44,738 nt of DNA from Actinoallomurus sp. Its GTDB lineage: Bacteria > Actinomycetota > Actinomycetes > Streptosporangiales > Streptosporangiaceae. Position 1 is the first letter of the stretch; the number at the start of each line of letters is the position of its first letter. The notes below the pieces were generated by a model, which saw only the letters and a list, made by a program, of their open reading frames with translations, was not told where the DNA came from and searched no databases. Both the position numbers and the translations under genes were made by a program. Shown piece by piece: positions 26,238 through 33,242 of the stretch. The stretch is from positions 1 through 44,738 of the forward strand of contig JAOPYL010000305.1 in assembly GCA_025964625.1 (NCBI GenBank), given 5' to 3'.

Positions 26238-27284
26238 TCAGGTGCACTTGACCCCGGCCTGCTTCCAGTTGGTCGCGTCGACCATCTTGGTGGGGGCGAA
26301 GGCCTCCTGGGGCATGGGCTTGCCGTTGCGGAGGTTGTCCACCAGGGTCTGCACGGCGAGACCGCCGACGTCGTACCCGTTGATGAACAGGGCGGCCTTC
26401 ATGCCGGTCGCCTTGCCGGAGCCCCAGTCCTTGCAGGCCAGGTAGGCGCCGAGCCCGACGCCGTCGATGTCGGCGGCCTTGTAGCCGGCGTTCTGGATGG
26501 CGGTGACGGCGCCGGAGACGTTCTCGTCGTTGCAGCCCCACACCACCCAGTGCTTGACCGACCGGTTGCCGGACAGTGTGGCCGCGGTCTTGGACTGGGC
26601 GTCGGGCGGGGTGTTGTCGGTGCCGACCTTGAAGATCTTCACCTTGGTCCCGGCGGCCTGCTCGAACGCGGCCTGCGCGGCGGTCACCCGGTCAGTGCAC
26701 ACCGTCACGTCCTGCTTCCACGCGGCGATGACCCCGGTGTCGGCCGGCTTCCAGCCCGCCTTCTTGAACTCCTCGCCCGCACGCTGCCCCACCTGGCTGC
26801 CCATCTGCGTGCCGGAGAAGCCCACCCGCGGCACGAGCTGGTCCTTGGCGCACTTGGAGGGGTCGGTGCCGTTCTTGCAGATCTGGTCGTCGCTGGAGAG
26901 CAGCGTCACATTGGCGCTGCTCGTGGTCTGCACGATCTGGGGGCCCACTGCCGGGTCCGGGGGCACGATGATGACGCCGTTCGCCTTCTGCGCGATCGCC
27001 GCCTGGGTCTCCGAGACCGCCTTGTTCGTGTCGTTGCCGAGGTTGACGACCTTGACGTCGACGTTGCCGAGCTGCTTGGCCTTGTCCTGCGCTCCCTGCG
27101 CCTCGTCGATGAAGTACTGCTGGTCGCCCTGCTTCTGCAGGTACACGATCGAGATCTTCCCCGACACCTTCTTGCTCGAGCTCGTCGCCGAGCTCTCCTT
27201 GCCTGACGAACAGGCGGTGAGGCTGAGGGCGACCGCGACGCCGATCGCTATGACCGCGCCGCCGGGCCTGCGTATCCGGGTCAT
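26238..27284 (-). CDS. Sugar-binding lipoprotein of the ABC importer (AraF-like)
   Basis: A 348-aa type-I periplasmic-binding fold lipoprotein. The signal peptide carries lipobox LTAC near residues 22-25, followed by a Ser/Lys-rich tether. The mature part resembles arabinose/galactose-binding proteins: ISIVYLQKQGDQQYFIDEAQGAQ, GVIIVPPDPAVGPQIV, LLSSDDQI, and the hinge residues around VVWGCNDENVSGAVTAIQNAG. The ATG at 27284 has AGAAGGAAGG upstream. As first gene of the minus-strand unit it is transcribed from the operator-bearing promoter at 27363-27391. The ligand, galactose or arabinose-like, is inferred. Confidence 0.92.
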   Translation of the reverse strand: MTRIRRPGGAVIAIGVAVALSLTACSSGKESSATSSSKKVSGKISIVYLQKQGDQQYFIDEAQGAQDKAKQLGNVDVKVVNLGNDTNKAVSETQAAIAQKANGVIIVPPDPAVGPQIVQTTSSANVTLLSSDDQICKNGTDPSKCAKDQLVPRVGFSGTQMGSQVGQRAGEEFKKAGWKPADTGVIAAWKQDVTVCTDRVTAAQAAFEQAAGTKVKIFKVGTDNTPPDAQSKTAATLSGNRSVKHWVVWGCNDENVSGAVTAIQNAGYKAADIDGVGLGAYLACKDWGSGKATGMKAALFINGYDVGGLAVQTLVDNLRNGKPMPQEAFAPTKMVDATNWKQAGVKCT

Positions 27285-27362
27285 GCTCTGCCTTCCTTCT
27301 GGATGCTGGACCTGGTCCCGTTACCCCGATGTTTCCGCTGAGTTACCAGGCGATGATCGCTA

Positions 27363-27391
27363 TTCGTACCATTCCCAACACAACCCAACAA
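27363..27391 (-). promoter_or_regulatory. Predicted promoter of the galactoside operon
   Basis: On the minus strand, -35 TTGTTG (27391-27386), a 17-base spacer and -10 TACGAA (27368-27363) stand about 70 bases before the binding-protein ATG. The -35 and spacer lie within the left half of the repeat operator, so occupancy should block RNA polymerase. Confidence 0.55.
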
Positions 27392-27423
27392 GACTCGATT
27401 CGATAACATGTTGAGTAGTGTTG
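27376..27423. promoter_or_regulatory. Repeat operator, probable DeoR-family binding site
   Basis: Left half CAACACAACCCAACA (27376-27390) and right half TGTTGAGTAGTGTTG (27409-27423) are inverted copies with 13 of 15 matches, 18 bases apart. Each half holds two CAACA/TGTTG elements ten bases apart, one helical turn, so four elements lie along the DNA. It sits between the binding-protein gene and the divergent DeoR gene. Such repeats fit tetrameric DeoR/GlpR regulators. The assignment is inference. Confidence 0.65.
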
Positions 27424-27482
27424 ACATGTGTCGCTTCTGAGGGCACGCTGCACCCGGTGTCCGGTCTCGGAGAGGGGGGACG

Positions 27483-28274
27483 ATGCTCGCCCAGCAACGG
27501 CAGCAGGCAATCTTGGACCTGGTCCAGCAGCGCGGCGGAGTGCGCGTCGCCGATCTGGTGCGCGAGTTCGGCGTTTCGGATATGACCATCCGCCGGGACC
27601 TGGAGGTGCTGGCCGAGCGCGGGCTGGTCGCGAAGGTGCACGGCGGCGCGACCACGGTCGGCGCCGGGTCCACCGAGGAGCCGGGTTTCGCCGCCAAATC
27701 CGTCCGGCAGCGCCAGGAGAAGGAGGCCATCGCCCGGCGCGCCGCGCAGCTCGTACGCCCCGGAACGGCCGTCGCCGTGTCCGCCGGCACCACCACGTGG
27801 ACGCTCGCCAACCACCTGATCGACGTTCCGGAGCTGACCGTTGTCACCAACTCGATCCAGATCGCCGATGTCTTCTACCGTGCGGGTCGCGCCGACCAGA
27901 CCATCGTGCTCACCGGCGGCATCCGCACCCCCTCGGACGCGCTGGTCGGCCCGGTGGCGGTGACCGCGATCCGCTCGCTCAACGTGGACCTGCTCCTGCT
28001 CGGCGTGCACGGCATGAGCACGCGCGCCGGCTTCACCACACCGAACCTCATGGAGGCCGAGACCGACCGGGCGATGGTCGGCGCGGCCCGCAGGCTCGCC
28101 GTCCTGGCCGATCACACGAAATGGGGCACCGTGGGCCTCAGCACGATCGCCCGGCTGGGCGACGCCGACGTGCTCGTCACCGACTCCGGTCTCGGCGACG
28201 AGGCGTGCAAGAGCCTGGCCGAGCAGGTCGGCGAGTTGATCACCGTCGACCCGGCGACGGAGACCGGCGCGTGA
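27483..28274 (+). CDS. DeoR/GlpR family transcriptional regulator
   Basis: A 263-aa sugar-responsive repressor. The N-terminal winged HTH (about 5-57) reads RQQAILDLVQQRGGVRVADLVREFGVSDMTIRRDLEVL with the DeoR signature TIRRDL, then VHGGA. The C-terminal DeoR sensor domain has SAGTTTWTLA and VVTNSIQIA, and ends with VLADHTKWG and VLVTDSG. The ATG at 27483 follows GGAGAGGGGGG. The stop overlaps the galT GTG by three bases, coupling the two. Position between two arms of the galactoside locus makes it the local regulator; the effector would be a phosphorylated sugar by family analogy. Confidence 0.92.
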   Translation: MLAQQRQQAILDLVQQRGGVRVADLVREFGVSDMTIRRDLEVLAERGLVAKVHGGATTVGAGSTEEPGFAAKSVRQRQEKEAIARRAAQLVRPGTAVAVSAGTTTWTLANHLIDVPELTVVTNSIQIADVFYRAGRADQTIVLTGGIRTPSDALVGPVAVTAIRSLNVDLLLLGVHGMSTRAGFTTPNLMEAETDRAMVGAARRLAVLADHTKWGTVGLSTIARLGDADVLVTDSGLGDEACKSLAEQVGELITVDPATETGA

Positions 28275-29362
28275 AGCGCACCGTCACCCGCCTCGCCGAC
28301 GGCCGGGATCTCATCTACTTCGACCGGCAGGACGGCGCTAACCGGTCGGCCCCGGACACCCGGACACTGCCGCCTCCCCCGCTGTCGTCCGAGCTTCGCC
28401 GCGACCGCCTGCTCGGCGAGTGGGTGACCATCGCGGCGCACCGCCAGGACCGCACGCACCTGCCGCCGAGCGACCAGTGCCCGCTCTGCCCATCCGTCCC
28501 GGGCCGGCCCACCGAGGTCCCCGCCTCCGACTACGAGGTGGTCGTCTTCGAGAACCGGTTCCCGTCCTACTCCGGCCGCCCTCCCGCGGAGATGGACGGC
28601 GTGACCCCGGGGCTTGGCCGTTGCGAGGTGGTCTGCTTCTCATCCGACCACGACGCGTCGTTCGCCACCCTGTGCCCCTCCCAGGTGCGCACGGTCATGG
28701 AGGCGTGGGCCGACCGCACGGCCGAGCTGTCCGCGCTGCCGGGCGTGGCACAGGTGTTCTGTTTCGAGAACCGCGGAGCGGAGATCGGCGTCACGCTCGC
28801 CCACCCGCACGGCCAGATCTACGCCTACCCGTTCGTGACGCCGCGCACCGAGCGGATGCTCGGGGTCGCCCGCGCGCACCGCGAGCGGACCGGCCATGAC
28901 CTGTTCGCCGACGTGCTCGCCGCCGAGCGCGCGGCGGAGGTCCGGATCGTCGCGTCCAACGACCTCTGGACGGCGTTCGTCCCCGAGGCCGCGCGCTGGC
29001 CGTTCGAAGTGCATGTGTTCCCGCACCGCAAGGTGCCGGACCTCGCGGCCCTCTCCGCGGCGGAGCGCGACGCCTTCGGCCCGCTGTACGTCGACGTCCT
29101 GAACCGCCTCGACCGGCTGTTCGGCGTGCCGATGCCGTACGTCTCCGCCTGGCACCAGGCCCCGGTCTCCACCGACAGAGACCTCGCCTACCTGCACCTT
29201 CAGTTGTTCAGCACCAGGCGCGCGGCCGGAAAGCTGAAATATCTCGCGGGCTCGGAGGCGGCGATGGGCGCCTTCGTCAATGACATCTACCCCGAGGACG
29301 CGGCACGCCGATTGCGCGCCGCCGTCGAGAAGGAACCCTCCTCGGGAGCGGACACGCCCTGA
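28271..29362 (+). CDS. galT: Galactose-1-phosphate uridylyltransferase
   Basis: Leloir-pathway enzyme exchanging UMP between UDP-glucose and galactose 1-phosphate. The 363-aa protein has zinc ligands in QCPLCP near 70, FENRFPSYSG near 95, the active-site HPH with nucleophile His near 178 in TLAHPHGQIYAY, and the late WPFEVHVFPHRKV. The start is GTG 28271 overlapping the DeoR stop; a longer frame continues into the DeoR gene and is not coding. No galK or galE is present in the window, so the rest of the pathway must lie elsewhere. A further 50 bases separate it from the ArsR gene. Confidence 0.95.
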   Translation: MKRTVTRLADGRDLIYFDRQDGANRSAPDTRTLPPPPLSSELRRDRLLGEWVTIAAHRQDRTHLPPSDQCPLCPSVPGRPTEVPASDYEVVVFENRFPSYSGRPPAEMDGVTPGLGRCEVVCFSSDHDASFATLCPSQVRTVMEAWADRTAELSALPGVAQVFCFENRGAEIGVTLAHPHGQIYAYPFVTPRTERMLGVARAHRERTGHDLFADVLAAERAAEVRIVASNDLWTAFVPEAARWPFEVHVFPHRKVPDLAALSAAERDAFGPLYVDVLNRLDRLFGVPMPYVSAWHQAPVSTDRDLAYLHLQLFSTRRAAGKLKYLAGSEAAMGAFVNDIYPEDAARRLRAAVEKEPSSGADTP

Positions 29363-29376
29363 CAATTTCAACCGTC

Positions 29377-29406
29377 TTGACAAGTTAGTTTGTCGGCGGG
29401 GACCAT
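29377..29406 (+). promoter_or_regulatory. Promoter with palindromic operator of the ArsR-like gene
   Basis: The -35 TTGACA (29377-29382) and a weak -10 GACCAT (29401-29406, 18-base spacing) would place the start of transcription at the ATG (29413), a leaderless mRNA. A dyad GACAA-GTTAGT-TTGTC (29379-29394) overlaps the -35 and spacer. That position suggests autorepression. The -10 is poor, so confidence is moderate. Confidence 0.5.
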
Positions 29407-29412
29407 TGCGGC

Positions 29413-30021
29413 ATGTACGAAGTGGCAGTGATCGAGGATCCGGCCGCGGCCGAGGTCTCGCTGGACCCGATACGTGCCCGGCTGCTGGCCGAGCTGGCCG
29501 AGCCGGCTTCGGCCACGATGCTGGCCGCCCGGGTCGGCCTGGCGCGGCAGAAGGTGAACTACCACCTGAAGGCGCTGGAGCGCCACGGGCTGGTGGAGCT
29601 GGTGGAGGAGCGCAGGAAGGGCAATGTCACCGAGCGGGTGCTGCGTGCCACGGCGGCGTCCTATGTGATCTCGCCCGCCGCGCTGGCGGCGGTGCAGCCC
29701 GACCCGAGCCGCTCGCCTGACCAGCTGTCGGCGCGGTGGCTGCTGGCGCTGGCGGCGCGGCTGGTGCGGGACGTCGGCGAACTGATCACCGGTGCGGCCA
29801 CGGCCCGTAAGCGGGTCGCGACGTTCGCGATCGACGGCGAGGTGCGGTTCGCGACGGCGGCCGACCGTGCCGCATTCGCCGAGGAACTGGCGGGCGCCGT
29901 CACCGCGCTGGTTTCCAAGTATCACGACGAGACGGCCGAGCGCGGGCGTGATCACCGCGTGATCGTCGCCGTCCATCCGAGCACCAGCGCCAGAGCCGTC
30001 TCCGCCATGACGGAGGAGTGA
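29413..30021 (+). CDS. ArsR-like winged-helix regulator
   Basis: A 202-aa protein with an N-terminal winged helix (about 15-85): LDPIRARLLAELAEPASATMLAARVGLARQKVNYHLKALERHGLVELVEERRKG. This is the helix-turn-helix-20/ArsR type without the metal-binding cysteines of ArsR/SmtB. The C-terminal half is Ala-rich helical and resembles the sensor part of regulators often paired with SRPBCC/AHSA1 genes; no such partner is adjacent here. The ATG at 29413 has no good Shine-Dalgarno and may be leaderless. The ligand is unknown. Confidence 0.87.
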   Translation: MYEVAVIEDPAAAEVSLDPIRARLLAELAEPASATMLAARVGLARQKVNYHLKALERHGLVELVEERRKGNVTERVLRATAASYVISPAALAAVQPDPSRSPDQLSARWLLALAARLVRDVGELITGAATARKRVATFAIDGEVRFATAADRAAFAEELAGAVTALVSKYHDETAERGRDHRVIVAVHPSTSARAVSAMTEE

Positions 30022-30204
30022 GGCGGCGATCGCCACGGCGCACCATCTCGCCCGGGGCGAGCTCTGAAAGCACGCCTCCGCGAGAGCGTACTGGGAGTAC
30101 GGTCGTGAGGTCGGCCCGTCAAGCGCGTGCCCGTGCCGCCGAGAGACCCCGGCCGGGCCGGCGGCCCTGAAATCCACACATATAGCCGGCCGTGTCCGGC
30201 GAGT

Positions 30205-30252
30205 TTGATATCGGTTGAAGCTTCAACTAGGCTCTCATTGTTGAACTTTCAA
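30205..30252 (+). promoter_or_regulatory. yceI promoter with two palindromic operators
   Basis: The -35 TTGATA (30205-30210), a spacer of exactly 17 bases and the -10 TAGGCT (30228-30233) form the promoter. Operator 1, a perfect palindrome GTTGAAGCTTCAAC (30214-30227), fills the end of the spacer up to the -10. Operator 2, TTGAA-CT-TTCAA (30241-30252), lies at the expected start of transcription. The two differ at 3 of 14 positions and their centres are 26 bases apart. TTGAA-NN-TTCAA resembles MarR-family operators. The 180 bases before it, back to the ArsR gene, hold no gene that I can see. Confidence 0.72.
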
Positions 30253-30267
30253 TCACAGGAGGTCGCC

Positions 30268-30816
30268 ATGACCGCTTCCACCACTGATCTGGGCCTCACC
30301 ACCGGCACCTGGAACATCGACCCGGCCCACTCCGAGGTCACCTTCGCCATCCGGCACCTGATGACGAAGGTCCGCGGTTCCTTCACCGACTTCTCCGGAA
30401 GCGTCGTGGTCGCCGAGAACGTCCAGTCCTCCACCGCCACCGCCGAGATCAAGCTGGCCTCGATCGACACCCGCAACCCCGACCGCGACGCACACGTCCG
30501 CTCCTCCGACATCCTCGACGCCGAGAACCACCCGGCGATGACGTTCGTCACCAAGGGCGTCCGCGCCGACGGCGGCGACTACCTGGTCGACGGCGAGCTC
30601 ACCATCAAGGACGTCACCCGCCCGGTCACGCTGGAGCTGGAGTTCAACGGCATCGGCGAGGACCCGTGGGGCGGCACGCGCGCCGGCTTCGCCGCCACCA
30701 CCTCGATCAGCCGCAAGGAGTTCGGCATCGAGTTCAACGTGCCGCTCGGCGGCGACAAGGCCCTGCTCGGCGACAAGGTCGACATCCAGCTCGAGGTCCA
30801 GGCCGTCCGCGCCTGA
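30268..30816 (+). CDS. YceI family protein
   Basis: A 182-aa lipocalin-like beta-barrel of the YceI family, which binds isoprenoid or other lipids in its cavity. Typical motifs are GTWNIDPAHSEVTFAIRHLM near the N terminus, VRGSFTDFSGSV, RDAHVRSSDILDAENHPAM, and DGELTIKDVTRPVTL. There is no signal peptide, so this is the cytoplasmic actinobacterial form. The ATG at 30268 has AGGAGG five bases upstream, an ideal site; the longer upstream frame is rejected. Expression is probably tightly controlled by two operators. A hairpin follows the gene. Confidence 0.93.
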   Translation: MTASTTDLGLTTGTWNIDPAHSEVTFAIRHLMTKVRGSFTDFSGSVVVAENVQSSTATAEIKLASIDTRNPDRDAHVRSSDILDAENHPAMTFVTKGVRADGGDYLVDGELTIKDVTRPVTLELEFNGIGEDPWGGTRAGFAATTSISRKEFGIEFNVPLGGDKALLGDKVDIQLEVQAVRA

Positions 30817-30854
30817 CATCACCGCCCGGCGGCCGTCCACGCCGTCGTCGCGTT

Positions 30855-30891
30855 CGAAGAGCACCCCGCGAATCACGCCGGGTGCTCTTCG
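30855..30891 (+). terminator. Hairpin after yceI
   Basis: Arms of 16 bases (starting CGAAGAGCACCC) with one mismatch and a five-base loop AATCA, 38 bases after the yceI stop. It has no T run. It separates yceI from the sigma factor gene. Confidence 0.7.
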
Positions 30892-30985
30892 TCATGTTGG
30901 GGACGCCGACATTCGGGTATCGCGGAACAGCAAAGGTGACATCGGCGTTGATCCATACGGGATCCGACGTGAGAGCGAGGTGGCC

Positions 30986-31942
30986 ATGGCGGCGACCACG
31001 AACAGCGGCAGACGTGTCCGGCGGCCCGGGAGGGCGGCCGACGGTGATCTGCTCGGCGCCTACCTTGACGAGATCGCCGCTACGCCATTGCTCACCGCCG
31101 AACAGGAGATCGAGCTCGCCCTGGCCATGGAGGCCGGGCTGCTCGCCCACAACCATCTCGACAACGGCACCCTCCCGAAGAGGGCCGCCCGCGATGAGCT
31201 CGACGAGGTCGCGGCCCGCGGGGACGCCGCCAAGGACCGCTTCATCCAGGCGAACCTCCGCCTGGTCGTATCGGTGGCACGGCGGTACCCGACCGACGGC
31301 CTGAGCCTGCTGGATCTGATCCAGGAGGGCACCATCGGCCTGATCCGGGCCGTCGAGGGATTCGACCCCCGCCGCGGCTTCAAGTTCTCCACGTACGCCA
31401 CGTGGTGGATCCGGCAGGCGATCGGTCGCGCGCTGGCCAACTCGTCCCGATCCGTACGGCTGCCGGGTGCGGTGCACACCGACGTCAACCGGCTGCGCAA
31501 GGCCCGCCGCGAGCTGGTGCTGCTCACCGGTGCCGAGCCGACCGACGAGGAGCTGGCCGCGGAGCTCGACCTGCCGGTCGAGCGCATCGGCGAGCTGGAC
31601 CGCTGGGACCGGACCCCCGCGAGCCTGGACGCGGTCGTCGGAGAGGACGAGGAGACCTCGCTGGGCGACCTGCTCGCCGACGAGACCGCTCCGTCGCCCG
31701 AGGACGCGGCCATGGCCGGCGCCCAGCTTGAGATCATCGACGGCATGCTCGATCACCTCGAGCCGCGCGAGGCCGTGGTCCTGCGGGCCCGGTACGGCCT
31801 GGAGGACGGCACCGAGCACAGCCGCCGGGAGATCGCGACCCGGCTCGGCGTGTCAGCCGAACGGGTCCGGCAGATGGAGCTGGCCGCGCTGCGGAGGATG
31901 CGGGAGATGGCCGAGCGGCTCGACCTGCCGCTCGCCGCGTGA
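30986..31942 (+). CDS. Group-2 sigma-70 factor (SigB/HrdC-like)
   Basis: A 318-aa non-essential principal-like sigma factor. Region 1.2 is DLLGAYLDEIAATPLLTAEQEIELA; region 2 has LRLVVSVARRY, DLIQEGTIGLIRAVEGFDP and FSTYATWWIRQAI; region 3 and a 3.2 finger with SLGDLLADE follow; region 4 has LEPREAVVLRARYGL and VSAERVRQMELAALRRM. Region 2.4 reads QAIGRALANSSRSVRLP, unlike the QAITRxxADQxRTIRIP norm, and region 4.2 has VSAERVRQ instead of VTRERIRQ. ATG 30986 with GAGG upstream is preferred to GTG 30980. It has no anti-sigma gene next to it. Confidence 0.92.
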   Translation: MAATTNSGRRVRRPGRAADGDLLGAYLDEIAATPLLTAEQEIELALAMEAGLLAHNHLDNGTLPKRAARDELDEVAARGDAAKDRFIQANLRLVVSVARRYPTDGLSLLDLIQEGTIGLIRAVEGFDPRRGFKFSTYATWWIRQAIGRALANSSRSVRLPGAVHTDVNRLRKARRELVLLTGAEPTDEELAAELDLPVERIGELDRWDRTPASLDAVVGEDEETSLGDLLADETAPSPEDAAMAGAQLEIIDGMLDHLEPREAVVLRARYGLEDGTEHSRREIATRLGVSAERVRQMELAALRRMREMAERLDLPLAA

Positions 31943-31955
31943 GAAGGCCCGCGCC

Positions 31956-32336
31956 CTAGGCGCCGAACCAGGCGAGGAAGTCGTCGTGGCCGAACATCCG
32001 GGCCGCGTCGGCAGCCGAGGGTGTGCCCGCCGCGGGGTCGGCGCCCGCGTCGAGCAGGGCGCGTACGACCTCCGGTTCCTTCTTGAAGACCGCGCCCGCC
32101 AGGGGTGTCTGGCCGCGGTCGTTCTGCCGTCCGGGGTCCGCCCCGCGTTCGACGAGGGCTCGTACGGTGTCCGCGTACCCGTGGTAGGCCGCCAGCATCA
32201 GCAGTGTGTCGCCCGCGTCATTGGCGAGGTCGGCCGGGACACCGGCGTCGACGTACGCGGACAGCGCCTCGGTCTGGCCGGACCGGGCGAGACCGAACAG
32301 CCTGGTCGCGAACTCCACCAGCTCAGGATCGTCCAT
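31956..32336 (-). CDS. Ankyrin repeat protein
   Basis: A 126-aa protein made of about three ankyrin repeats after a short N-terminal helix: TALSAYVDAGVPADLANDAGDTLLMLAAYHG, then VRALVERGADPGRQNDRGQTPLAGAV and VVRALLDAGADPAAG. It ends with AARMFGHDDFLAWFG. Members of this small actinobacterial family act in protein-protein contact; no partner is evident. The start MDDPELVEFATRLF at 32336 matches the usual N terminus; ATG 32348 is an alternative. It is convergent with the sigma factor gene, 13 bases apart. Confidence 0.85.
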   Translation of the reverse strand: MDDPELVEFATRLFGLARSGQTEALSAYVDAGVPADLANDAGDTLLMLAAYHGYADTVRALVERGADPGRQNDRGQTPLAGAVFKKEPEVVRALLDAGADPAAGTPSAADAARMFGHDDFLAWFGA

Positions 32337-32469
32337 CGGATCAAGCATGCCACGAGGAGTCGCCGGGGGATGCGGGAGACGAATGCGCACCCCCCGGCGA
32401 GATGCCTCCTGACGGTGTCCGATGCGTCGTTAGGCGACCACCTCCTCTATGCGCCATATCCGCGCGTCT

Positions 32470-33105
32470 TCAGGCGACGTCGGCGGTGAGACCCGCGACG
32501 GTCGCGTCGAGAGAGCTGGTGGTCATCGGCATGACGACCGGCTCGGTGACCCGGAAACGCTTCATCCCCCGTTTGGTCAGATGGATCCGCAGGTCGATCC
32601 AGCCGTCCTGGGTACCGCACCGTCCCTGTTCCGGGAAGTGCAGGTCGCCGGCTGAGATGCGGGCATCCTGGACGTGCACCGGCAGCAGGATCTGCGAACG
32701 GGGCGTCAGCGCGCGGCACACGGCCCGGACCGGTTCGGCGCGCGCGGCGACCCGCGTGTGGTCGGCCGAGGCGGGCGCGATCCGGCCAAGCAGCGCGCCG
32801 GCCGGCTCACCGGCCATGGCACCCAGCATCGCGTGCGACGGCGCGCAGCCGAGGATGCCCGGGTGTGCGCCGGCGGCGTACCGCCCGTCCAGCCGGCCGA
32901 TGTCCAAGACCTCCACCATGATGAGGTCGCCCGGCTCGGCGCCGACTACGCCGACCGGCCCGCACAGCACGTCGCCCCCCTCGCAGTACAGCCGGATCGC
33001 CCCACCGGCGATCACTTCCGCGACGGGCGGGATGTCCGGATGCCAGCGATTGTGGCCTGGAACGCACTGCACGGTCCGGACCGGTGGGGCGGGCGTGAAC
33101 AGCAA
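32470..33105 (-). CDS. Compact, probably decayed acetamidase/formamidase homologue
   Basis: A 211-aa frame with FmdA/AmdA motifs in order but heavily shortened, against about 300-415 aa in the family. Seen are HNRWHPDIPPVAEV near 18, LCGPVGVVGAEPGDLIMVEVLDIG, HPGILGCAPSHAMLG, GDLHFPEQG and GWIDLRIHLTKRGMKRFRVTEPVVMP, then an abrupt join to SLDATVAGL and a stop. The segments normally holding the Gly-Trp region after the DIG strand, the NHDIK-type motif and most of the C terminus are missing. The frame is intact. Enzyme activity is doubtful; it may be a decayed gene or a shortened variant. The start is TTG 33105, with GTG 33072 possible. Confidence 0.72.
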   Translation of the reverse strand: MLFTPAPPVRTVQCVPGHNRWHPDIPPVAEVIAGGAIRLYCEGGDVLCGPVGVVGAEPGDLIMVEVLDIGRLDGRYAAGAHPGILGCAPSHAMLGAMAGEPAGALLGRIAPASADHTRVAARAEPVRAVCRALTPRSQILLPVHVQDARISAGDLHFPEQGRCGTQDGWIDLRIHLTKRGMKRFRVTEPVVMPMTTSSLDATVAGLTADVA

Positions 33106-33242
33106 CGTGTCGGTCCCTTCTCGCTGCGATCTGATGTCCTAATCCTGCACGTCAGGCTGTTTCGGCTGGGTTTCATCGCTCTTAACGCGCCGTCAATTGA
33201 AATTCACCGGAACCGCGGGAGGGGCGACGCCGTCGAAGACGT

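Noticed and set aside
27421-27450. TTGACA at 27421 as -35 of the DeoR gene
   Set aside because: No acceptable -10 occurs 16-19 bases downstream, so I did not annotate a plus-strand promoter there.
30047-30061. CTCGCCC-G-GGGCGAG palindrome as terminator of the ArsR-like gene
   Set aside because: The one-base centre cannot form a proper hairpin loop, and there is no T tract; it may be chance in GC-rich DNA.
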